The notes: a model not told the origin generated them from the sequence alone. A stretch of 64,000 nt of DNA from Bombyx mori (GCF_030269925.1 NC_085107.1:8184001-8248000); one strand, 5' to 3'. Positions 13,706-28,156 are shown, numbered from the stretch's first letter. Numbers and translations are program-made.

Positions 13706-13913
13706 ACTGGTGGTCGGACATCTTGGGAGCCCGTAGGGGTATCACCGCCCTGCCCATTTCTACCGAATGACTAATACAGAAGATCGAATACAGGAGCCAA
13801 ACTATAGAATTGAGAATTAGGTCTAATGTCTCATGGTCAGTGGCGGTTTTCGTGTTGTGATGTATATGGCCTCTAGTAACCATTTAACAAGATGCTCCGT
13901 GAGCTAATACACC
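13706..13913 (+). mobile_element. old, diverged SINE 3' body
   Basis: Starts actggtggtcggacatcttg and ends near gtgagctaatacacc; many substitutions and gaps. Confidence 0.65.
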
Positions 13914-16900
13914 CGAACGTAAAAATTTAAATTTAAAAACGATTATCCGGCCCTTTAACACAAAACATGAATGTTCATGTCCAGAAATAGGTAGGACAGT
14001 GAATAGTAGTCAATATGGGCATTATGGGAGACCTAACTCAGACGAGGCTACGACAAACGATGGAGAGAGAAGTAAGGTCATGCACTTATGATTAATCATA
14101 AAGAAAACATATTATATCTAATGTAAGTTCTTCAGAACTAAGTATTAAAAAAGGAAAACATTATCATGGTCTTTTAAAATATCGGCATCGAGAAATTCGG
14201 TACTAGATATTTATATACACGACAGGGACCGGAAATAGCCAGCCGTCGAATGTTTAATGGCTGTCTCGTGTACGTTACTGCGTATTTTGGAGGACTTATA
14301 TTTTTTTAGAGACTCACAATTTAGGTGGATTAATATTTAACTTACTTCAGTAGTCATTGAAGTAATATCGAATATGTAATACATTTTTACCAATTAAATA
14401 ATTAGTCACTAAGAGTTTGGGAATTATGTTATGTTATGTATATGCTATGCACACAGCCACACACGAGCACACCGTGACAATTAGAAATGGAGCTGAAGTG
14501 GTCGCCGTGGCTGGAATCAACTAAAGAGAGTAGTAATCAGTCATTAATAATAGACGAATTTCATGACAAAGTCAAGTCAGAAGTTGGGAGTCATTTACAT
14601 GAATGTACCAAGCTCACTACAAACTGAAAGAAGTGACGATTGCTCGTGAGGTTCATAACAGCTTTCCAAAGCAATGATACTGACTGACTCTGACTGGCTC
14701 TGACAAAAGTTATACGACAAAGAAAAAAAGAAATAATAGGCTTTGAAGATAATCTTAAAACTCTTTTTCTTCTAATTTTTCTAGATCTTCTAATCTTTTA
14801 AAGCCTTTCTTATGCTCTCATTATTATTGTGACTTATTTAAATTAAGTTCATCATAAATATTATTCGACTGATTTATTTAAGTTCTACCTATAGAATAGT
14901 CAAAGAATACCAAGAAACTTGAATGACATAATACGCGTTTACGTCATGTTTCAAAACCTAACAACGCTTAGATATATCAAGGTTTTGTGGAACGTTGGCT
15001 ATTTAATATTAAGCTTTGTGAACTGAACTTTACAATATTTTATTTGTATAAAATACCTAGGCGTGCAGTAGTAATCCTGAATAGAGCTTGCAACTTGATG
15101 AGATCACGTCTTAGGTAATCATACCAAAACACTATATGAATGAGTTGATTAAATTTTATTTAACTAGTAGATTTGTGACTCAGTGAAATTCCACAAACTC
15201 ATTAGCTAATCGAATAAACAATAACACTAACTTTTCCAGAAGATTCTACTACAACGGGTTAATCATGACGAATTAGCAGCGTTAACTTAATAAGGCTTTG
15301 GTCGTCTGGCGATTAATAGTAAGTCGAACTAATTAATGTCAAATCAGCTGCACTTCAAGGGAGTAGTTTCAGTCTTTCATATATTGATTAAAACACTTAA
15401 TTAATTAGTAAGTATTATTTAATATGACCGCACACTTAACCGAACACTTAGGAAAAAGACAAGACGGAAGTTGAGTAAAGAGCGAGATAGCTACATTTTA
15501 GAATTACAGGTATCGAATGCGTTTAGGAATTGGTTTGATATCACCCACAGTCGAATTCGTTTGAAATCGAAACTAAAATCATCCTAATGAATTTAGAGCT
15601 TTGTGCATTATTTTACCTAAAACCAAGTGAACATATCTCAGGAAGGCGTTCTGTACATTTCTATTTAAGATTAAACATTCTAAAATGTGTAGCGAAGAAT
15701 GTAGATGTAAAATGTAGAAGTGCTATCAAATGTTCCACGACGAAGTCGCTTAAAGAACTAAATATCCATAGCTTACTGACAAAATCCCTACATTATATTT
15801 CACAGATCTGAATAGATAAACCTTTCTAATATTTTAATATGTATCTGTATCTGAAACCACCTGCTAGATTTACATATTAAACATTTGTGGGACCTCATTA
15901 GGAAGCATCCAATTATCAGTTTTCCATATGCTATCAGGAATTTTATGTGAGACGCGAGAGAAGATAGATATCCATGCTAGATATCCAAACTCGTTCCAAT
16001 TCTTGAACAACATGCAATCCACAATTTCAATCAACGTCAACGGTATTTTTTACGCCTATGTCTCTATTAATTTCACTGAGGGCAATTTTCAAACAATAGT
16101 GCAAATAAGGTGCATACAAATGTAATATTTCGTACGTACGTCAAGTTGAATTAATATTGTGGCGTCATAACTCAACGAGACACGTGTGCGTGACGTGTGG
16201 TATGTAAGGCGCAAACAGTCAACTATGAAATTGATTCACAAAATGGTTGTTTGCGAGAATGTTGTGCAGAAAAGTAACCGATATACAAATTCATTCTTAA
16301 GCGTGCTCTGCCAGTTTTGAGAAGGAAACTTGTAATACATACGTACCTACCACACTAATTACGGTATAAACTTTTCTAGCTTACGTGGATCTTATTCCAG
16401 AGTGGTTATTACAATATTAGCAATCAGTTTCAAAATGCTTAAGAACGATTAAGACTGATTACATTGTTTCTACAAATACCTACTTATTTTATTTTATCTA
16501 TGCTATGTACAATTTTGTAAATGTAACCATTGTCATACGAAACGCCGACATAACTGTTTTCCGTAGGTATTACACTCGTACTAAGATCTATATTTTGAAA
16601 AGTTTGCAGTCACTTAATTTTAAAAACCTATTCAAATTGCTTGGCAACAAACAACGCTCTAATAAAAACAGACAATAGTTTTTAAAACGTGATATATCAG
16701 CATCTGCCTCTAATCGTTCCTGAAAATTAGTTAGAATTATTATTTGTTAATAGATACGAGATAAAGTACAATTGAAAATGTACACAATAAATGTAGCATG
16801 TAGCATTTGTAAATTTTGGGACAGAATATTTGTTTTCAAACTTATTTGACAATAGGATTCAATGCATAATTCAAATTCATTGTCATATAGTTACAAAAAT

Positions 16901-18039
16901 AAAAATATTGAAAGTAGTTTTTATTCAGTATTCATAAAATTAGTTGCAATGCCACCAAACTTGATTATTAATTAAGTATACCTTCACGAATATGGTTAAG
17001 TTAAATGAAAACAAACATTATGTAAATACAAAGCTGTGTATCAAAAATACTTTTGAAAGTTCAAACAAAACATACACTCTTGTCTATGGTACTTCAATAC
17101 AGCATTGACGGCCATGATTTACATAATGAAATAGTAGAAATAAAGAAAAAAATTACAAATCAGCTATTTTGATTAAATCGAAACTCGATTGGAGTTTCTT
17201 ATATAATTAGTTCGCAGAAGAGAAGTTATATGGTACCTATGTGATATCGATGCTGACGGATACATAAGATACATTGTCGTGTGTGACAATGGTCGATGTA
17301 ATTAATACGGTCTTATAGCCCTACAAATAGTTTTCGAGAACGAAGCTGACTACAAAGCGCCTTACAAACTGGAACCACCTAATCAAAGTCTTCATTGTGC
17401 AGTAGTGAAGTATACAGTAGCGTATCTTCTCTATATAAATTTCTTGAATGAATCTAGACTCTTCGATACAAGTTTACAGAGATTGTTCCTAAAAATTTTT
17501 AACATGACAGAGCTGTGAATTATTTTTTATACAGAATACAAAAATCTGCCGTAGGTCGAGACCATTGTGCCAACATCCAATTATCTCCAATATCACTCGA
17601 TACCATAGACTACAGAAGGAAAGTAACTTATTTTTAGGATGAGGAACTGTTAATGAGGCCTTGTTATTTATTGGTTAGCATCATTTTTCCTGTTGCGGTA
17701 CTGGGATTCGACTAATTGGAATATTTGGTACATTACCGTTCAATGTTTAGACTATAATTATGTTAAAAGCTTTAAATTTCTTAACGGTAAAGCAATGTTG
17801 ACGTTTTCACTAGTATAACTATACATATTTAGGGAAAGATAAACTTATACAATAAAATTATACAATACAATTTTCTTCTCAGTATGTTAACTTTTTTTTT
17901 AACGAACCCTAGTTTATTTAATTGGTAAAATAATGTAGTGTAGTCTAAAGTCATACAGTTGTTTACGTCATACGTTTAAGAACCAATGGAAACTCAACTT
18001 TTTGAAGGGAAGGACGTTTTTTTAATATTATTAAGATTT
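13914..18039. other. 4 kb of unique AT-rich sequence
   Basis: The longest repeat-poor stretch of the window; only short frames, no motif. Probably intron or intergenic. Confidence 0.5.
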
Positions 18040-18275
18040 CCAACTAATACCTCAAATTGGGTGACAACATTCCTTTGCAGTGCTTTGTAGAATCTACCTC
18101 CGGATCGGAAACACGACCCACTGAGTAGATCAGACGAGAAACTCAGTGCGCTGTGTCTGTGGTTTAATTTACTCGTCGAGCCCTTCAACCGGTGCTGGTG
18201 ATACCTAAAAGCACCGCTAATGGATCGGGAGGATCCGTAATGACGTGTTTAGGGCTTCGGTGCAGAAAGGGCAGA
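18040..18275 (+). repeat. dispersed Bombyx-type repeat
   Basis: Contains ctccggatcggaaacacgac and gacgagaaactcagtg, shared with 24,230-24,300, followed by ggtgctggtgatacctaaaa and atcgggaggatccgtaatga. Probably the 3' part of an unidentified retroelement. Confidence 0.55.
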
Positions 18276-20698
18276 ATGCACACTTATAGCATATTCTAAC
18301 GATAATTATAGCATGTTCCACTGTTTCCTCTTGAAAACATCAATTTGAAATCCGACATTTGTTGCATTATAATATACAATCTACTTAATTCTGGAAGTGA
18401 GACTTAATTCGCCTTTACAAAAATGAAATAGAGGTCTGGGCTAGACACGCACATTTTTCAGATCATACATACTTTTTTAGCAAAAATAATGTATTCATTA
18501 GATAGTACTACTGGATTCCGATAAATTCCAATCTGAATATGTAATAACTTGTCAACCAAAGGGCTACCGCATTTCCTTTATAAAATCTATTTATAAACAT
18601 TATTAAATCCTATAAAATTTCTTATGTCTATATCACTTAGTGTTAATTGAAAATCATTATTATAACACTTTTTGGGGATTAAAAGGCTTTGTTGAAATAA
18701 AACTTAAGGAGGACGTGTAAAGTTATTAAGAGCTATAAAATGTTTAATGCTAGAATACCAGGCAAGCACGTTCCGAGCTTCTTTGCCCCGGACAACTATT
18801 CTACTCGGGGATGACTCAGCAGTGGTTGATCGTTTGGAACGCGCAACTCTCATTTCTCCAGCGGATTGTGGATTTATCTCGTTTGTCAGAAACTTTTGAT
18901 TGGAATACGAGCAGCGCTGTGCATTCCAATTCATAATGCAGAAATATTAGTTTGGATAACATTTTACAATCGGTTTTCCCAAAAATTAAAACATATTTAA
19001 ATAATAAATAAATAATGAATACTGAATTATGGTTACGTTTAAAATTGTTTTAAATTTCTTTTCTTAGCTTGGTGCAGATTAATTTAATCATGGAAGCAAC
19101 GCGCAAAGAATGTCAAAGTGGATATTTTGAAAATTCGGATTGAAGATTCCTCGTTGACAGTGTCTGCGTTACTCGTATAGCTTAATTACTGGACAAGTAA
19201 TTATTTTAGCTCGAGTCGGCGACACGCAGGCTACGAGGTCTTAAATTATGCGGAAAACGCGTAATCACCGGACAGATTAAGGCATAAATTACATTAGGGA
19301 CAAATACTTTGTGTTCCCTTAAACTTAATTTAGTCAAAAATAGTTACCTACTTATCGGATTTTAAATACTAATAAAAATTTATGACACCAAAAGTAGCCC
19401 TTTGGTCTTAAGTAGTTACCGAGACCATACACATCAGAGGGTGAATTTGCCATTCATCTGGAGACATGAGGCCTAGGTCTAATGTTTTGTAAATAGGCGG
19501 GATGATGCAACCTCCTCATGCTGACTTGCATCCCCAGTAAATGATGATGAGCGCACTGGGTACCCTGTAACGCGTATATCTAATAATATTATTAATTAGG
19601 TATATTTTCATTGAATTTGTATTGAAATACCGAATATTTCTCCAGGGATAAACCATGTATATATGCAATAGGTTTGTGTCCCTAATTCTTCTTTCCTTTT
19701 GCGGGCCCACTGGAAGAGTTTTCAACATGAAATAAGTAGTGCCCTTGTACTCTGTATCCTTATTGTCGTGTTTTTTTTCTAACAGCTGTATGTACAAAAT
19801 ATATTAGATAAATAAATAAAAAATTAATTTTTATGTCACAAATGCACCACACATTTTAAATAGACATCATAATTCAGTGCGCTACTTACGCATACATTTC
19901 CGATGCAGAGCCCTCTAACGGTGTTTTATTTCCTGTTGAATTGTAGGTGTATATGTATGTGTGGATGTCTTTTAGCTTTTTCAAGAGATTTATTCAACGA
20001 GGTCACTTCCAGCTTCAGGCTTTCTCTTGACACATTCAAACTATTTCTATGGACGAATACCCTCGCCCTGAATTATAGATGGACCGTTTTAAAACTAGCT
20101 AAAGATCAAGACGTTCGAAGGTTTCTCATTTAACTTTCTTTTAGAAATGTCCATATGAGATTCTGTTATGAATGGCTTTTAAATTTTTCATTGAAACTCT
20201 TTTGACGACCATTCAATGAAGCTACAAAACTTCGTAATAAATTGCAAGAAAAGTCCCTATTAAATCAGTATAAGCAAAGTTATTGGAGTAACAGATGTAC
20301 AGAATAGGCCCGAATAAGATATTCAGTTAATTTTATATTCCTCTTAACTCTCGCTAAATCATTAATTAAAGCTTAGCGTTCGGCGGCTTAACACGAATCA
20401 AGAGTAAACTTTCCGACTTGACTATCTGCTGGAGACAATTACCAAGCTTAATGTTAGTACAGAAGTTCTGAAACAGTTATACTTTCAACGAGTGGACATT
20501 TCATTTACAAATGGATTTTTTTACAAATAGTCTTCAAGTCTTACTACCCTCGTGATATTTAACTGAATACAAAAAAACGAAGGGCTAAATAGCATCATAT
20601 AGATCATATATGTAAATCCTACTACGAAGATCATATACATCATTATATACATTATACATTATATTATTACAATCATATACATTATATTATCAGTATGT
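18276..20698. other. mostly unique AT-rich sequence
   Basis: Apart from the SINE relic at 19.4 kb and an AT-rich run of catatac/ttatat units at 20,580-20,695, nothing recognised. Confidence 0.45.
19400..19525 (-). mobile_element. old, diverged SINE fragment
   Basis: Weak but ordered matches (aagtagttaccgagaccata, then taaataggcgggatgatg) to the SINE body in minus orientation. Confidence 0.4.
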
Positions 20699-20937
20699 AC
20701 TGGTGGTAGGACCTATTGTGAGTCTGCACGGATCGGTACCACCACCCTGCCTATTTCTGCCGTGAAGTAGTAATGCGTTTCGGTTTGAAAGGCGGGGCAG
20801 TCGTTTTAACTGTACTGAGACCTTAGAACTTATATCTCAAGGTGGGCGGCGTTTACGTTGTAGATGTCTATGGGCTCCAGTAACCACCTAGCACCAGGTG
20901 GTCTGTGAGCTCGTCCACCTGTATAAGCAATAAAAAA
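20699..20937 (+). mobile_element. SINE 3' body, truncated at the common boundary
   Basis: Starts exactly at actggtggtagg and ends aagcaataaaaaa. Inserted at the end of a short AT-rich tandem stretch. Confidence 0.9.
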
Positions 20938-21504
20938 TACATATATATACTAGTATCCATATAGTGTGTGATATAATTTCTTTATCAAAAGTCGATTACG
21001 ATGCTGTAATACGTCCGCGAGAAGGCCACAAAGTCGTGACTGGCCACGTCCTTGACTCACAACCGGTTAGTTATGAAGAACTGAGACAGAACTTACATGA
21101 TTTGAACTTGTTTTATCTATAAACGTTACTCTCTATGCTGGTCTTCCGATCAAACGAGTTTGAGTAAAGTATGGTTAGAATAATAATGAAAAGTATAGTA
21201 ACAATTTACCGTGCAATATTTTTGAACGTAGCCGGATTAATAAAAGCGAACGTAGTCAGCACAGTAATTTTGATTGTTTAAATTTGGAAGTGCTTTCATT
21301 TAAATTCTAATATGTAGTTACTAGAACAAAGCCAGCAATGGTAGATATACATAGATACTGTCACCCTATTTCTGCAATTGTCCAACTAAAATATAGAATT
21401 CAGTTACCATCTAATACAAAAACATAATGTACAAAGCTTAAAAACAGATTGAATGCTGTATAATTTTTTTTCTGATAATATCAGCGTATCGCTTAAAAGA
21501 CAAC
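20938..21504. other. unique sequence
   Basis: Nothing recognised. Confidence 0.45.
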
Positions 21505-21607
21505 GGTAGGCAGCGGCTTGGCTCTGCCCCTGGCATTTCTGAAGTTCATGGGCGACGGTAACCACTGTCCATCAGGGCCGTATGGTCGTCTGCCTACATG
21601 GGCAAAA
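21505..21607 (+). mobile_element. LINE 3' tail
   Basis: Begins ggtaggcagcggcttggctc and ends gggcaaaaaa. Confidence 0.88.
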
Positions 21608-22196
21608 AATAGACAAAATTTTACAGGATTCTTAAAGTATCTATATGTATGTATGCTTTTGATATGTTGTGGCCAGAAAGCAATACACGTATTCCTGCAA
21701 ATCGAAGATTCAATATTCTGTCACAGAATAACATCGTTTGTACCAAAATACGTTTGGAGCTATCCACGAAGTTGTATCCACGATGTTGCATCAATACACA
21801 CATTCTGAGTTTATATTGTGACAAAAATATTGAGATTAAAGCGCTTTAAAATATATTTCTATCATGGAGAGAGAAAAAAACGTAATCGAAGACAGATTGT
21901 AAGTAGCCGTAATAATTTCTGGTTCGATAAGACAATAAAATTCAGCATTCAATTTTTGCATGCTTTACATAACGCGTGAAATCAGAATATTTTAAACTTA
22001 AAAACATTAGATATTTATGTTTGAGTTAAAAATTAAATAGATAAATAGTATTATTTGTTAACGATAAGTTAGTGTGAAACGAACGTAAAACAAACAGTAT
22101 AGCCGATGAATATACATTTTCAAGAATATCCTTATAGGAAATAGATTTAAAATTCTGATACTTACTTACAGAATCAAAAATACTTTTATTTTATTA
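21608..22196. other. AT-rich, nothing recognised
   Basis: Overlapping frames on both strands at 21,620-21,850 look random. Confidence 0.45.
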
Positions 22197-22633
22197 ATTT
22201 TTTTATTGCTTAGATGGGTGGACGAGCTCACAGCCCACCTGATGTTAAGTGGTTACTGGAGCCCATAGACATCTACAACGTAAATGCGCCACCCACCTTG
22301 AGATATAAGTTGTAAGGTCTCAGTATAGTTACAACGACTACCCCACCCTTCAAACCGAAACGCATTACTGCTTCACGGCAGAAATAGGCAGGGCGGTGGT
22401 ACCTACCCGCGCGGACTCACAACAGGTCCTACCACCAGTAATTACGCAAATTATAATTTTGCGGGTTTCACTTTTATTACACGATGTTATTCCTTCACCG
22501 TGGAAGTCAATCGTGAACATTTGTTGAGTACGTATTTCATTAGAAAAATTGGTACCCGCCTGCGGGATTCGAACACCGGTGCATCGCTTCAACACGAATG
22601 CACCGAACGTCTTATCTTTTAGGCCACGACGAC
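22197..22633 (-). mobile_element. full-length tRNA-derived SINE (Bm1-type), minus copy
   Basis: Reverse orientation of the 45,954-46,401 unit with the same box A and box B head at 22,560-22,633 and poly-T at the left end. A few substitutions separate the two. Confidence 0.9.
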
Positions 22634-22911
22634 ATTAAGTTTTAGTTTATTTTAAAATAAGATGTACCATAACATTATATTTATGGCTCTAAATATAGGA
22701 TTCGCTTTTGCATATTTAACAAACGTGTTCTTAAGGTACGTCATAACCGAGGTTGTTCAACGAATTCTTTTAAATAAATGGTACTTAATTATTTTTTTCA
22801 GTTTCAAAGTCACAAATCGTGACAATCATGTTTTGTGTGCTGCGAATAGTTAGCGCTCCAGACTGCTGAGCTGAGGTCTTTATTTGGGTACTTAATATAT
22901 ATATTTAAACG

Positions 22912-22986
22912 TGTATATATAAGTATAAACGTCTCTAGTATATATAGACTTACATAAGTATAAATGTCTCTAGTATATATAGACTT
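22912..22986. repeat. tandem duplication, about 36-38 bp unit
   Basis: Two copies of a unit containing gtctctagtatatatagact (one reads aaacgtctc, the other aaatgtctc), followed by a third partial copy after the SINE insert. Confidence 0.8.
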
Positions 22987-23232
22987 ACTGGTGGTAGGAC
23001 CTCTTGTGAGTCCGCGCGGGTGGGTACCACCGCCCTGCCTATTTCTGCCGTGAAGCAGTAATGCGTTTCGGTTTGAAGGGTGGGGCAGCCGTTGTAACTT
23101 ACTTGAGACCTTAGAACTTATATCTCAAGGTGGGTGGCGCATTTACGTTGTGGATGTCTATGGGCTCCAGTAACCACTTAACACCAGGTGGGCTGTGAGC
23201 TCGTCCAACCATCTAAGCAATAAAAAAAAAAA
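22987..23232 (+). mobile_element. SINE 3' body inserted in another SINE-like repeat
   Basis: Starts at actggtggtagg and ends with an 11-A tail. Flanked on both sides by the tataagtctctag motif of the 22.83-23.31 kb repeat. Confidence 0.9.
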
Positions 23233-23310
23233 CATAAGTATATAAGTCTCTAGTCCCCTTAGTTCAGAGAATTCTAAATTAGGTCGAAAGTCAAAACGAA
23301 CATGTGTTAC

Positions 23311-24089
23311 TTGTCTCTGGTTATTATTAATATAGTCTCGGAGAGCATTACTTCAACATTTTTAATCCGTACGAATTTTTTTACCAAAAAATTTGCTTTT
23401 CCAAGAGATTATGTACGATATAATACAGAATGGAATAGCTACGAATTTTGTCATGTCACTCGTTCACACAAATGTTTGGTGAAAAATCGAAGTTCACCAC
23501 GGCGTGAACGTAAATAGGTCTAAAAAAGCTTTCTTAGGAAAGAAAATATTTTCGCTCTAAGAAAGGAATTCTTACAAGTGATTTCATTATCGATTTATTG
23601 TTTCAATGTTCAATTTCGGATTCCACTTTAGTCGACGTATCGGGCCTGAATCAATATTGTTCATTCGATGCTTGTAATGTCACACCGTTATTGCTTTTGG
23701 ATAAACGATATTTATTTCCTCGAGGAATTCCGATAGAAATAAAAGTGCGACTTTCATCTTTTTGTAACCTTTTCTTGGATAAATTGACACGAGCATGATA
23801 TTGTGGAGCTTACGGGCTGTTTATTTAGTTCACATAAAAGCGTTTATTACAGTTTATTTATTTAGGTGACTTACGTAAGCACGTAAACGCCTTTTTCACT
23901 CTCTTATAAGAACACCATCAAATAACTTAATAAAAAAAATCACAAGTAAATAGATCAGTCGCAATTTTTTATAATTGTTTTAAAGATTTTTTTTTGTAGT
24001 TACTATTTTTCTACATAGTGTTGTAGTTAGTGTACTAGTAGTAGTTGTTGTTGTTTCTACAAAGGCATTGCGTTTGCATGTTTTTTTAT
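23311..24089. other. AT-rich, nothing recognised
   Basis: A gttgttgttg-type simple run near 24,020-24,060 only. Confidence 0.45.
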
Positions 24090-24360
24090 GAATGAGGGAT
24101 TACTGGTAGCTGTAGGCCTCTCCAGTTTCACCAGGACAGGTGGGCGAGCAAAGTTTCAGCCAGCAGTAGTGGAATTTGCTAACAGCTGCCCGAGCGCCCC
24201 CTTGGCTTAAACTCAAGGGCAGCTACTTCGCAAATGAATCTACTACCGGATCGGAATCACGAACCGGTGAGAAGATCCAGCGAGAAACTCAGTGGATTGA
24301 CACGTGGGTTAGGTTGCAAGCTCTTTGCCGAGTTCGACCAATACGGTTACCACGGTCCCC
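24090..24360 (+). repeat. dispersed Bombyx-type repeat, second copy
   Basis: Contains actaccggatcggaatcacg and gcgagaaactcagtggat, matching 18,100-18,160. The flanks differ. Confidence 0.5.
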
Positions 24361-24650
24361 AAGCCTTCTCATAATTTTAGAGCTAAAGGCGTCTAAGACA
24401 AGAGCTATTGAATCTAATGGAGCGTTTTTATGCTCATTGATCCTCTTCATTATTGTAATTTTTACAGCATCTAAATGCAATGAAAGCAAATATATAGATA
24501 AAGGCATGGCTTACTAGGTGATAATTTCCAATTTCCACGTATAGCCAAGGTATTGTGTAGGCGCTATCTCACTCTTAAACCAGAAAGTATGCCTGTTTCA
24601 TGGCAGAATTGGTGCGATAGTGGTATTTAGTGGTGCTGGGTCACAATAGA

Positions 24651-24710
24651 CCATCATCATCATCATCAATCTATAGCAGTCCACTGCTGGACATAGGCCT
24701 CTCCAATTGC
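24651..24710 (+). repeat. CAT microsatellite with lepidopteran repeat core
   Basis: (CAT)5-like run, then tatagcagtccactgctgga catagg, a core seen in interspersed repeats of many moths and butterflies. Confidence 0.6.
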
Positions 24711-27602
24711 ACAATAGACCACAAAATAAATGAATTATGTAGTTGAGTTTTAATCTAAAACTTTAATGTACCTTGAATTGGTAAAAAATTATCTCATACC
24801 AATTGGTTTATAGTAAGTTAATCGGTCTCCAGTCAAAATCAAACCTGTCTCAAATAACTTTGCTAGCGGTTATTTTATTAGTAAGTAAACTTAAATAACA
24901 ACAACCCAAATTGGTACAGTGCATACAGATCCGCAAACTTATTTATTTCGATCTTCTCATATCAGCGAACAAACATTACAAGTAGCTAATTACTAACATT
25001 CAATCTGATGGTTAAGGATTTTGCGAGTTTGACTTTATGAATTATTTGATTGATGTTTATGAATTATATTAAGTGTGATTTAATGTCAATTTATTCTAGT
25101 GCTTGTTTAACTATTGACTTCGTTGTTTTACACTTTAATGCAGCTTAGGCTTAAGGTCAAATTGACAAAGAATAAAAAATGCGAAACACTTCAACGGATT
25201 TGTAATTAACTTATCTTAAAATTACAGTTTGTTTTCATCTAGTATCTACGTTAGTGGCCTAATATCGCGCGGTGAGTCTTACTGAGTCATGAGAATGAAC
25301 CGTGATTAAAATGCTAGTGATTCAAAATTTTGGAAGCAAATATCATGTTCCTCCTGTATGGCTTTGACGACGAAGAACATTATGAAATTAAATCATGTAA
25401 TTAAAACCAAATCTTCTCGCGTATGGCTGTCTAAGAGAAATTTTGGTACACTAAAATTAAGCATGGAACTAAATTGTAAATAAAAATTGAAAAACTAAAA
25501 AAAATGGACATGTCATGAAAGATAGAGGAATTTGTTAGATCGTTAATAATTATTTCAAAATTTAGAAATCAAACTCAAATTTTAGTTTTGTAAAGATTTT
25601 AATAAAAAGGCATTCTTAGTGAATGAATTATATATTTTACCACACTCTACCAAACATAAAACCACGGATAATATGTTTTCAAGCTAGCAAAGAAATTTTC
25701 TAACCGCATTCCAAACTTAAAATCATTGTAATTACATTGGCAGGTTACAACAAGAATAGTTCAGTTAGTATAAAATTACACAGTATAATAATAATAAATA
25801 CATAAATACAGTAAGAACGGTTTTCATCAATCGTTTTAACGAATGAAACGCAATATCTTTGTAACATAAAAAAACACGCAGATGTACATTCTAAAGGCAG
25901 TCAGTATTACAGAAAACATTCAAATAAATATTAAGAATGTGTTTGTTTTTTTGAAGTTATTTGAAAATATTTCAAGAGATAAAAGCGTCTTCACATACAT
26001 AGTTAAATAAGTCACATTCTCTACTTGTTTTAATGATATATACGATCAGTAAAATACGTATTTATATCAGTCGCTTGTGCTGTAATAATTCAAGTACGGA
26101 AAATTGGAACCCGTAATTCCTCTTTTCATGCAAGAAGTGAGCTGGAGCTAATTGTATTACGACTAAGACGTGCTCTTAAGCTACATTAGTTTGAATTAAT
26201 TACGCAAGGTAGTGTTATCATCTTGTATAATATAATAAATAATTTTCACAAAATACAAATTGAATAATTTAGATATATGGTACCAAAAACGATTAGCTTT
26301 AATATATAATCAGTAGACTTATGTAAATATATCGTTTTCGGTGACTTTGTTGAATAATATTTGTTGAACTGTGTTAAAGTATACGTGTGCTTGAGCACAA
26401 AAATAAGTAAAGGAATAATTTCGAAAAAAAAAACAACATTATTAAAAAAACAAATTAGCTATTAGATCTTAGTTGTCAAACAAGTGTCTACGACGAAAGG
26501 GAAGTACTTTGTGAGATAATTTAATTTGCATTCTCGCCCTTTCGCGGATATTAAGAACGCTTAGAGCACATTCAGTTTGAAACGATATTGGAGATCGGGC
26601 TTTCTTGGCGTCAATTAATGACATCGATTGACGGAGGGCGTTTATTCGATAGAAAAATTCTGTTGAGTCATCCGACGCGGCAATAAATTGTTTGAATTGA
26701 AATTCTACAACATTCATTTTCATTCGTTCATTTTGAAAACCTTTTGAGACATTTATTTGTGGGGCTTAATTACAAGGTATTTGACTATGAAATAATCCTG
26801 AACGATTGGAATGATTTAAAGGTGTATTTATAAAATTTCTGGGATATTCAAATTTCTATTCCTGTGTTTTTAACTAATAAAATTATCGCTTTCATTGGTA
26901 GATGACGTGAAGAATGTGTTTAGAAGGTTTTAAAAAATAATAATAGATTTGTAGACTTAACGTACATACATATGCACATAATTATGTTCATAGTTCTAAA
27001 AATATTATGATATACAATTTATTTGAAACAGTGAAACAGTAAAATACCATAATAATTAAATACATGGTCATAATTATTTAATATACTATAACTATTTCCC
27101 TAAAGAAACTTTATTTACATTTAAAATTACATAAAATAATTTAATTAATTTTAATTAACTATATATTTATTTTTTAATTTTAATGAAATCATCATATCTT
27201 TAAATGAAAAACTTAAGACAGCTTAAGACATTTTCAGGACATCAAAAACGAGTACCTACTTTTAAATTGACCACAACTTGTTACAACGTTAACATGTTTA
27301 CGGCGAAGTAGTTACGGACTTAATTATGCCTCGTAACTTGCTTAGCCTTAATCGCAGTCGACGAACCGTTTCACAGGGTATTTACAGAGAAGCTTTAATC
27401 GACAGCTCGGTACTTTGTACGCGAAGAACAGGATTACTCCGTCGTATAATTTGTCGTGTATAATAATTTAATCCCGAAGACGATCTAGATTTAATGTATA
27501 TTTAGCGTACAATAATCAGTATTGATTGCACAGGAAGGGGTCTTTAGAGCTGGCTGCAATTGCATGTTAATGTCAGTGTCGGGACCTAATTCACGGCTTA
27601 GG
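24711..27602. other. 2.9 kb of unique, very AT-rich sequence
   Basis: No repeat family or exon recognised. Confidence 0.5.
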
Positions 27603-27850
27603 TTTTTTTTATTTATTGCTTTGATGGGTGGACGACCTCACAGCCCACCTGGTGTTAAATGGTTACTGGAGCCCATAGACATATACAACGTAAATGCTCC
27701 ACCCACCTTGAGATATAAGTTCTAAGCTCTCAGTATAGTTACAACGGCTGCTCCACCCTTCAAATCGAAACGCATTACTGCTTCACGGACAGAAATAGGC
27801 AGGGTAGTGGTACCTACCCGTGCGGACTCACAAGAGGTCCTACCACTAGT
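27603..27850 (-). mobile_element. SINE 3' body, truncated at the common boundary
   Basis: Poly-T/attgctttgatggg end to cctaccactagt. Confidence 0.9.
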
Positions 27851-27965
27851 AAAAAAGGTAAAATGTAAATATTTTGTTTGTTTGGTTTTGTTTTGTTGTT
27901 TGTTTAATTATTTTGTTTTGTTGCGTGGGTAAGTTATTCCCTTCATTTAACTTTACGTAAATATA

Positions 27966-28156
27966 AGAAACTATATAACCTGGTCCGGATTCCATACACA
28001 TCACAGCGTAAATGATGCCACCTATCTTGACGATAGATCGAAATTTCAATTGTACTATGCTTACTTAACACTCGAGTAGGAATTCATGAATGATTCGCGA
28101 CAGGAAAAGGCAGGATGGGGGCGCGGGAGGCTTCACACAACACCTTACTGCCAGTA
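27966..28156 (-). mobile_element. old, diverged SINE 3' body
   Basis: Ordered weak matches to the SINE body, ending caacaccttactgccagtaa. Confidence 0.55.

Larger units (their letters stand above)
22830..23310 (+). mobile_element. second SINE-like family, copy split by a Bm1-type SINE
   Basis: Shares with 57,650-57,898 the tRNA-like start region, the ataagt.tctctagt motif and the gaattctaaattagg... aacatgtgtt end. Interrupted by the SINE body at 22,987-23,232. Confidence 0.5.
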
